In this document: one piece after another, positions 51,636-64,000 of the stretch
Layout of the letters: each line of letters opens with the position of its first letter
How positions within the stretch are numbered: the stretch's first letter is position 1
Assembly (NCBI RefSeq): GCF_900176165.1
Contig: NZ_FWWU01000009.1
Coordinates: 1,552,501-1,616,500 of the forward strand
Origin: Deinococcus hopiensis KR-140
GTDB taxonomy: Bacteria > Deinococcota > Deinococci > Deinococcales > Deinococcaceae
Direction: 5' to 3'
DNA length: 64,000 nucleotides
The notes under the pieces: generated by a model
Database searches by the model: none
The model's input: the letters and a program-made list of their open reading frames with translations, nothing else
What the model was told of the DNA's origin: nothing
Position numbers and translations under genes: made by a program

Positions 51636-53060
51636 TTACTGGCCCCCCAGGGTGGACAGGACGCTCCGCACGGCGGGCTGGATCAGCCGCAGCGCCGGGG
51701 AGGAATACACGCCGAAGAAGATGGCGACGGCCAGCGGCAGGCCCAGCACCAGCCACTCGGTGGAGCGCAGGTCTGCCACCCGCACCCCGCCGAAGGGACG
51801 GCCTTGCCAGAAGGTGGTCTGAAACCCGGTGAGGGCGTAGGCGGCGGCGGCAATGACGGAGAGGCCCGCCACAAAGGTCAGCCAGGGCTGCACCTGGTAC
51901 GCGCCCAGCATGATGGAGAACTCCCCGATAAATCCGGCGAGGCCAGGCACCGCGATGGAGGCGAACCACAACGCCATCGTCATGCCGCCGAGCGCGCCTG
52001 CCTGGGTCATCACACCGCCAACGCGGGTGTCGAGGCTGCCGACGCGCTCCTGAAGCATCCCGACGGCCAGGAACAGCGCGCCCGTATACACGTTCTGAAA
52101 CGCCAGCAGGTACATCGCCCCGATGGTGGCCGTCTCATTCAGAGAAAAGACGCCCAGCGCGACGAGGCCCATGTGCGAGAGGCCAGCGTAGGCGAGCAGC
52201 CGCTTCCAGTCGGTCTGACGAAAGGCAATCCAGGCGGCGTACAGCGCGGTAAAGGCGGCCAGACCCATCAGGATGGGGCGCAGTTCCTCCGAGGCGTTCG
52301 GGAACAGCGGCAGGCCGAACTGAAACAGCCCGTACCCGCCCACCTTATACAGCGTGCCCATCACGTCGGGCACCCCGCTCTCGTGGTTCTGCTCGTGGAA
52401 GTCGGGGAGCCACGCGTGCAGCGGCCACAAGGGCAGCTTGACGGCCATCGCGGCGAGGAAGCCGATGTAGAGCCAGGTCTGCGTGGAGCCAGTCACGAGG
52501 TGCTGGCGCAGGTCTGCAAGCGCGAAGGTGGGGCTGCCGCCGTAGTATTTCACCCCGATAATGGCGAGCAGCATCAAGAGGCTGCCAAACAACGTGTAAG
52601 CCGCAAACTGGGTCAGGGCGCGCATCCGGCTGGGGCGTCCGTAGATCGCCAGCATCAGCAGCGAGGGCAGCAGGGCGTCCTCGAAAAACACGTAGAACAG
52701 CACCAGGTCCTGCGCAGCGAAAATGCCCAGCAGGCCCGTTTCCATCGCCAGCACCAGCGAGAGCATGGTGCCGGGGTTCTCCACCCGCCGTGAGGCGTAC
52801 AGCACGGCGACGAAGGACATAAAGGCGGTGATAAGCGCCAGCGTGAGGCTCACGCCGTTCAGCGCCACCGAATAGGTTACGCCCAGCGCGGGAATCCACG
52901 GCACCGAGAACAGATCCGCCCCGCCGCCCCTCCAGATCAGCAACCCCAGCCCCAGCGTGAGGGCCGCGAACAGCCCGGCCACCTCCTCACGCCACTTCCG
53001 GGGCACCGCCATCAGGATCAGAGATCCCAGCAGGGGGAGGAAAATCATCAGGTGAATCAC
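51636..53060 (-). CDS. nuoM: NADH-quinone oxidoreductase subunit M
   Basis: NuoM is the middle proton channel. The 474-residue protein has the signature LVLFYVFFEDALLPSLLMLA (channel Glu), KLPLWPLHAWLPDFHEQN (conserved Lys and His), and GLPAL-type AVPGLAGFIGEFSIMLGAY. It starts at GTG 53060, overlapping the nuoL stop by 4 bases; ATG 53048 is an alternative four codons later. Confidence 0.95.
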   Translation of the reverse strand: MIHLMIFLPLLGSLILMAVPRKWREEVAGLFAALTLGLGLLIWRGGGADLFSVPWIPALGVTYSVALNGVSLTLALITAFMSFVAVLYASRRVENPGTMLSLVLAMETGLLGIFAAQDLVLFYVFFEDALLPSLLMLAIYGRPSRMRALTQFAAYTLFGSLLMLLAIIGVKYYGGSPTFALADLRQHLVTGSTQTWLYIGFLAAMAVKLPLWPLHAWLPDFHEQNHESGVPDVMGTLYKVGGYGLFQFGLPLFPNASEELRPILMGLAAFTALYAAWIAFRQTDWKRLLAYAGLSHMGLVALGVFSLNETATIGAMYLLAFQNVYTGALFLAVGMLQERVGSLDTRVGGVMTQAGALGGMTMALWFASIAVPGLAGFIGEFSIMLGAYQVQPWLTFVAGLSVIAAAAYALTGFQTTFWQGRPFGGVRVADLRSTEWLVLGLPLAVAIFFGVYSSPALRLIQPAVRSVLSTLGGQ

Positions 53061-54982
53061 GCGCCGCCTCCAATCGTCTTCAGCGCCCAGTAGCCCAGGA
53101 TCAGGGCCGTGCCCAGCAGCATGGAGACTGCGTAGGCGCGCACAAAGCCGCTCTGCCAGCGGGTAAAGAGCCCGCCCGGCGCGGCGCTGTTGCGGGCGAC
53201 GGCACCGAGACTGCCCTCTACGCTGCGGTCTACCATGTCCAGACCGTAAGAAATGCCCCGACTGGGCGCACTGAACAGGCCGTTATAGATGGTGTCGAGG
53301 TAGAGCGCCTGGGTGCTGAGCAGACCCAGAGGCCCATTCGCCAGCGAGCGGGCGCGGTGTTCGAGGAAGGCCCAGACCAATCCGCCAACGCCTGCGAGCA
53401 CTGCAAATGCCGTCAGCAGCAGTTCGGTAGAGACGGCGATTTCATGACCGTGCAGCGGAATGGCCCGGCCCAAGTAGGTATCGAAGGCGTGGCCGCCACC
53501 AAGGAAGGCGGGGATATTCAGCAGACCGCCCAGCGTTGCCAGCGCAGCGAGGATGCCCAGCGGCACCTTCATGGTGGTGTCGGCGTCGTGCGGATGGTGG
53601 ACATGGCCCCGGTACTCGCCCTGCCACACCAGGAAGTACCAGCGGCCCATGTAAAAGGCGGTCAGGAAAGCCACCCCCAAGCCAATCACGTACAGCGCGG
53701 GGTTGGACCCGAAGGCGGCGGCCAGAATGGCGTCTTTGGAGAAGAAACCACTCCAGATCGGAATCCCCGAAATGGCCAGCACGCCCATCAGCGAAACGAT
53801 GTGGGTAAAGGGCATAAACTTCCGCATTCCGCCCATCGCCCGCACGTCCTGTTCCTCGTGGAGCGCGTGGATGACAGCTCCCGCCGCCAGGAACAGCAGC
53901 GCCTTGAAAAAGGCGTGCGTCAGCAGGTGGAACACGCCCGCCGAGTAGGCGTGCAGGCCCACCGCCATAAACATGTAGCCGAGCTGCGAGACCGTGGAGT
54001 ACGCCAGAATTTTCTTGATGTCGTGCTGGTTGAGCGCCGACAGGGCACCGTACAGCGCCGTCAGGCCGCCCACCCACGCCACCCAAGTGGAGGCCCCGGG
54101 CGCGAGGTCATACAGGAAATGGCTGCGCGAGATCAGGTACACGCCCGCCGTGACCATCGTGGCGGCGTGGATCAGCGCCGAAACGGGCGTCGGACCGGCC
54201 ATAGCGTCGGGCAGCCAGGTGGTCAGCGGCAGTTGACCGCTCTTGCCCACCGCGCCGACGAGCAGGAACAGGCACGTGAGTTCGATGGCCGCCTGCGCCA
54301 CACGCACGCTTTCGGCCCGCTCCGCCAGCTCGGGAATTACCAAGGTCCCGTAGAGCTTGTAGATCAGGAACATCCCGAACATGAAGCCCAGGTCCCCGAT
54401 GCGGTTCATGATGAACGCCTTGCGGGCGGCGTTGGAGTTCGCCACGCCCTCGCGGTCCGAGGCCTCCCGCAGTTCGCGGTCCGACGCTTCGGAGTTGCGT
54501 CCGCTAAACCAGAAGCCGATCAGGAGGTACGACGCCATGCCCACGCCTTCCCAGCCCACGAACATCAGCGGATAGGAATCGGCCAGCACGAGGATCAGCA
54601 TCATGGCGACGAAGAAGTTCAGGAACGCGAAAAAACGCGTGAACTGCTTGTCGTGCCCCATGTACGAGAGCGAGTAGACGTGAATCAAAAAGCCAATGCC
54701 CGTGATGATCAGGGACATCAGGGCGCTGAGTTGATCGAGATAGAAGCCAACGGCGAGGTTCGCGTTCAGCGCCATGTTGGGCAACCAAGACCACAGGACC
54801 TCGTGGTCTGGGGCGTCCGTCTGCCCCAGGTAGCGCATCACGGCCACGACAAAGCTCGCCAGTACGGCGGCGCAGCCCAGCAGGCCGCCCGACTTGCCGG
54901 GAAAGAGGCGGGGCAGGCAGATCAGCAGCGCGAAGCCCAGCAGGGGAAACAGGGGAAGGAGGTACAGTGGCAAGCTTCCCAC
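53057..54982 (-). CDS. nuoL: NADH-quinone oxidoreductase subunit L
   Basis: NuoL is the distal antiporter-like subunit with the long horizontal helix. The 641-residue protein has FVGWEGVGMASYLLIGFWFS, GKSGQLPLTTWLPDAMAGPT with SALIHAATMVTAGVYL, and IPIWSGFFSKDAIL. An unusual loop after the fifth helix carries NSEASDRELREASDREGVAN, where the ASDRE unit is duplicated (17-bp direct repeat at 54450-54466 and 54474-54490). The start is GTG 54982, next to the nuoK stop. Confidence 0.95.
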   Translation of the reverse strand: MGSLPLYLLPLFPLLGFALLICLPRLFPGKSGGLLGCAAVLASFVVAVMRYLGQTDAPDHEVLWSWLPNMALNANLAVGFYLDQLSALMSLIITGIGFLIHVYSLSYMGHDKQFTRFFAFLNFFVAMMLILVLADSYPLMFVGWEGVGMASYLLIGFWFSGRNSEASDRELREASDREGVANSNAARKAFIMNRIGDLGFMFGMFLIYKLYGTLVIPELAERAESVRVAQAAIELTCLFLLVGAVGKSGQLPLTTWLPDAMAGPTPVSALIHAATMVTAGVYLISRSHFLYDLAPGASTWVAWVGGLTALYGALSALNQHDIKKILAYSTVSQLGYMFMAVGLHAYSAGVFHLLTHAFFKALLFLAAGAVIHALHEEQDVRAMGGMRKFMPFTHIVSLMGVLAISGIPIWSGFFSKDAILAAAFGSNPALYVIGLGVAFLTAFYMGRWYFLVWQGEYRGHVHHPHDADTTMKVPLGILAALATLGGLLNIPAFLGGGHAFDTYLGRAIPLHGHEIAVSTELLLTAFAVLAGVGGLVWAFLEHRARSLANGPLGLLSTQALYLDTIYNGLFSAPSRGISYGLDMVDRSVEGSLGAVARNSAAPGGLFTRWQSGFVRAYAVSMLLGTALILGYWALKTIGGGA

Positions 54983-55284
54983 TCAGCCTTTCAGGACCGC
55001 GAGATCGTCCACATTGGTGGTCTCGCGCTTGCGGAAGATTGCTACGATGATGGCGAGGCCGATGGCGACTTCGGCGGCGGCGAGCGTCATCACGATAAAC
55101 ACGGCGGTCTGCGCGGTGAGGTCGCCCCACGCACGGGCAAAGGCCACCAGCGCGAGGTTCGCAGCATTGAGCATCAGCTCCACGCTGAGAAAGACCATGA
55201 TCGCCGTGCGGCGTGTCAGCACCCCGATCATACCGATGGCGAACAGCAGGCCCGACAGGGCAACGTAGTAGGCGGTGGGCGCCA

Positions 55285-55285
<1 letters not shown>
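54983..55285 (-). CDS. nuoK: NADH-quinone oxidoreductase subunit K
   Basis: The 100-residue NuoK has three membrane helices with the two conserved glutamates (VFLSVELMLNAANLALVAF and LAAAEVAIGLAIIVAIF) of the E-channel. It overlaps nuoJ by one base (TGATG) and is followed immediately by nuoL. Confidence 0.96.
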
Positions 55286-55923
<638 letters not shown>

Positions 55924-56014
55924 GGGCGCACCTGGGGTATGGAAAGTGAGACGTTTTTGCTCCCTCTCCACGTGTGGGAGAGGACCGGGGTGAGGGGGCG
56001 TGTGGCCACCACCT

Positions 56015-56047
56015 CTGCCCTATCAATGCCCTTTGCTCTGCGCATCT
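56015..56047 (-). repeat. Repeat arm abutting the nuoI stop codon
   Basis: Directly after the nuoI TGA, the minus strand reads AGATGCGCAGAGCAAAGGGC and then ATTGATAGGGCAGAGG. The first 17 bases match the sequence right after the nuoF stop (GGATGCACAGAGCAG) except two bases. It is a single-arm member of the heptad repeat family. Confidence 0.5.
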
Positions 56048-56587
<540 letters not shown>

Positions 56588-56607
56588 ACATGCCTCCAGA
56601 GTTGCCG

Positions 56608-56666
56608 GTCGCCAGTTCCCCGTGGCCAGTGTTTTTGCTGGCCGCTGGTGGGTGACCGCTGGCGAC
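56608..56666. repeat. Inverted repeat in the nuoH-nuoI spacer
   Basis: The outer arms GTCGCCAG (56608-56615) and CTGGCGAC (56659-56666) pair perfectly, and the inner GGCCAG (56624-56629) and CTGGCC (56638-56643) pair around a T-rich loop. The unit CCAGT/CTGGC is shared with the element at 62164-62225. Confidence 0.6.
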
Positions 56667-56704
56667 GCCCTTCACCCATAAATTCCAGACCCGAACCACC
56701 TGCA

Positions 56705-57873
56705 TCAGTCGCCCCCCACTGGCCGTGCGGGAGACGGCCGCTCGATGGGACGCTTTACGGAAGACGTGCTCCACAGCCCCCGCACCCGGTCCCCCAGCAC
56801 CAGCAGCAGCACCAACCCGATCAGGCTCAGCACAGCCAGCGGCCACAGGCCCAGACTGCCCCGGAAGGCGAGGTAGGCGGCCGTCATCACTGTATTGATC
56901 AGTGCAGCGGGCAGCACCAGCTTCCAGCCGAAGCGCATGAGTTGGTCATAGCGCAACCGGGGCAGGGTGGCCCGCACCCAGATGAACAGGAACAGGAACA
57001 GCGCGATCTTGACCACCAGCCAGATGATCGGCCAGCCTGAGATGCCGGGAATAAAGCGGTCCAGAAACACCGGGCCCCGGTAGCCACCGAAAAACAGCGT
57101 GGACATGACGGCGGAGGCGGTGATCATGTTCACGTACTCGGCCATCTGGAAGAGTGCCCACTTGATCGCGGAATACTCGGTCAGGTAGCCCGCGACGAGC
57201 TCCTGCTCGGCTTCCGGCAAGTCAAAGGGTGTGCGGTTGGTTTCGGCGAAGGACGAGATCAGAAACAGCGCGAAGCCCAGCGACTGGAAGAGGATCATCC
57301 AGCCCGCGAGCGATTGCCACTCCACGATGACGCGGAAATTGGTGCTGCCTACCAGCATGAGGAGCCCCAGCAGGCTCAGGCCCATGCCCAGTTCGTAGGA
57401 GATCATCTGCGCGCTGGACCGCAGTCCGCCCAGAATCGGGTACTTGGACCCCGACGCCCAGCCGCCCAGAAAGATGCCGTACACGCCCATGGACGTGATC
57501 GCCAGCAGCGCCAGCACGCCCGCATCAAAGTTGTAGACCCAGGGGTCCGCCCCAAACAGACTTCCGGCGGGCCCGGCGGGAATACCTCCGAACGCCGAGA
57601 GCGCCATGCCGATGGCCACGATGGGCGCGAGCGTGTACACCAGCCTGTCCGCCAGCGTGACGTTGACGTCTTCCTTGAAGATGCTCTTGATTGCGTCGGC
57701 GAGGGGTTGCAGCAATCCCATCGGTCCAACGCGGTTCGGCCCCAGGCGAATCTGCATGCGGGCCAGCAACCGCCGCTCCACCAGCGTCATGTAGGCAAAG
57801 GTGGTCAGCAGCGCGAAAGCCACCAGCACGGCTTTCAGCAGGGTGATGAGGAGTTGGATCAGCCAGTCGGGCA

Positions 57874-57874
<1 letters not shown>
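56705..57874 (-). CDS. nuoH: NADH-quinone oxidoreductase subunit H
   Basis: NuoH is the membrane subunit that forms the quinone entry and contacts NuoB/NuoD. The 389-residue protein has the conserved ERRLLARMQIRLGPNRVGPM loop, FAETNRTPFDLPEAEQELVA and RATLPRLRYDQLMRFGWK. ATG 57874 overlaps the nuoG stop by one base (TGATG); a TTG one codon earlier is possible. A polar tail (KRPIERPSPARPVGGD) follows the last helix. Confidence 0.95.
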
Positions 57875-60051
<2,177 letters not shown>

Positions 60052-60060
60052 GGTTGCTCC

Positions 60061-60154
60061 TTAAGGTGAGCGCCGAGGGCACAGCGCGAAGAGCACAGCG
60101 CGGTTGCCGCCCCTGCGTTTCTTGCCCCCTGCGTGCGCCCTGCTCTGTGCATCC
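60061..60154. repeat. Repeat element in the nuoF-nuoG spacer
   Basis: Read on the minus strand, it begins right after the nuoF stop as GGATGCACAGAGCAGGGCGC, and the far side holds a duplicated GCACAGCGCG (near 60075 and 60091). The two ends are partly inverse to each other. It shares its first 17 bases with the repeat after nuoI. Confidence 0.5.
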
Positions 60155-62133
<1,979 letters not shown>

Positions 62134-62157
62134 AGTGGCATTGCTCCTTGCACAGCA

Positions 62158-62225
62158 GAGTGGCCAGTGGCCAGTCGCCAGTCACCAGGAAAAGAAGTTG
62201 CTGGCGACTGGCGACTGGCCACTGG
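62158..62225. repeat. Inverted heptad repeat in the nuoD-nuoE spacer
   Basis: The arms 62164-62188 and 62201-62225 are inverse complements at 24 of 25 positions. Each is built of 7-bp units: left AGTGGCC, AGTGGCC, AGTCGCC, AGTCACC; right CTGGCGA, CTGGCGA, CTGGCCA, CTGG. A 12-base loop separates them. It lies between the nuoE start and the nuoD stop inside the operon. Confidence 0.75.
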
Positions 62226-62230
62226 CTGCT

Positions 62231-63435
<1,205 letters not shown>

Positions 63436-63439
<4 letters not shown>

Positions 63440-64000
63440 TTCGGTCCCCCTTCCGGCATCACGGGCGGCTCGCGGTCCCCGCCCTGCCCCCGGCGGAACT
63501 CGCCGCGCCAGCCGGTCAGCCCCCGACTCTGGCCGGTCAGCCCGGCGCGGAAGGTGGCGGGATCAATAAAGCGGCCCTCGCGGAACATGGTGGGCGTTTC
63601 GCCAAGGGGGAAATCCTTGCGGAGGGGATGGCCCTCGAGGTCTTCGGGCGTCAGCACCTTGCGGAGGTCCGGGTGCCCGAGGAACTCGACGCCAATCAGG
63701 TCATAGACCTCGCGCTCCAGGTAGTTCGCGGCCTTCCACACGGGAAAGAGGCTATCGAGCGGTTGGCCGTCGTCCAGCCACACCCGCAGGAACAGGCGGC
63801 GGTGGTCTTCCGGGTGGTAGACGTTGTGCAAGACAGCGAAGCGGGCAGGCTTGCGCTCGGGGTAAGCGAGGTAATCCACGCCCACCGAGTCCATCAGCAT
63901 GAACCCGCGCGCTTTGAGGGACTGGGCCACGGTACGCAGCGCCTCGGCGGGCACAACCGCGGTGGATTCGGCGGCGTGGTCCGGGGTTAGGCCAAGTTCT
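63436..64000 (-). CDS. nuoC: NADH-quinone oxidoreductase subunit C (5' end outside window)
   Basis: NuoC is the 30-kDa peripheral subunit. The visible 187 codons include FMLMDSVGVDYLAYPERKPA, VFLRVWLDD-type RLFLRVWLDDGQPLDSLFPV, and the signature WKAANYLEREVYDLIGVEFL. The frame runs open to the window edge (…ELGLTPDHAAESTAVVPAEA), so the start lies just beyond; GTG 63954 is probably internal. nuoA and nuoB are expected further right. Confidence 0.93.

Noticed and set aside
62158..62225. Heptad inverted repeat as a CRISPR or intrinsic terminator
   Set aside because: Units are 7 bp without unique spacers, and there is no U-tract after the hairpin; the operon continues through it.

Overview
The window is about 64 kb of high-GC bacterial chromosome that fits a Deinococcus species (Deinococcota). 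Supporting signs are a homocitrate synthase next to a LysA, a HisZ-dependent short HisG, a full cytochrome c maturation (ccm) set, an NDH-1 whose NuoG carries the extra N7 cluster cysteines, many GTG/TTG starts, and many genes whose start codon lies 5-7 nt after a -10-like hexamer (leaderless promoters, common in this genus). No rRNA, tRNA, CRISPR array, intact insertion sequence or phage was seen.

Layout, left to right. 0-1.5 kb: the 3' part of ilvD and its terminator. 1.5-4.6 kb: a decayed region with a frameshifted DUF4291 gene, a frameshifted methyltransferase preceded by a possible cobalamin-riboswitch remnant and a terminator, a short broken ORF and two small unknown genes. 4.6-17.3 kb: cytochrome c maturation, ccdA-ccmA-ccmB, then an inserted LiaFSR-like signalling operon and a lipoprotein gene, then ccmCDEFGH, a ccmI-like TPR protein fused to a monohaem cytochrome c, and a Rieske protein. 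17.3-29.5 kb: mixed metabolism and regulation (GNAT, luciferase-like monooxygenase, CitE-like lyase with MaoC hydratase, MATE exporter, aldo/keto reductase, a PAS histidine kinase, homocitrate synthase, an unknown gene overlapping lysA, TetR regulator, endonuclease III). 29.5-32.4 kb: a secreted GH5 glucanase with C-terminal carbohydrate-binding modules, behind a lower-GC leader with three LacI/cre-type operator sequences. 32.5-35.3 kb: an Ig-like lipoprotein and hisZ-hisG plus a small helical protein. 35.4-37.5 kb: patB, a ruined Crp/Fnr gene and a ferredoxin gene without a normal start. 37.6-49.7 kb: mtnN-cidA-lrgB, a phosphatidylserine-decarboxylase-like protein without catalytic residues, a cyclophilin, divergent lrp/ald, an alpha/beta hydrolase, an ABC exporter, a lipoprotein gene with four frameshifts and an ABC-F ATPase. 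50.2-64 kb (minus strand): the NADH dehydrogenase operon nuoC-D-E-F-G-H-I-J-K-L-M-N, entering from the right edge and ending in a clear terminator.

The two large blocks are linked by function. The ccm proteins make c-type cytochromes, and the fused CcmI-cytochrome and the Rieske protein look like electron carriers. Complex I feeds the same respiratory chain.

The most unusual structural signal is a family of short elements built from tandem degenerate 7-bp units, often as two inverted arms. They sit in four spacers of the nuo operon and at a few other gene ends. In two places the element begins exactly at the stop codon, with nearly the same sequence.
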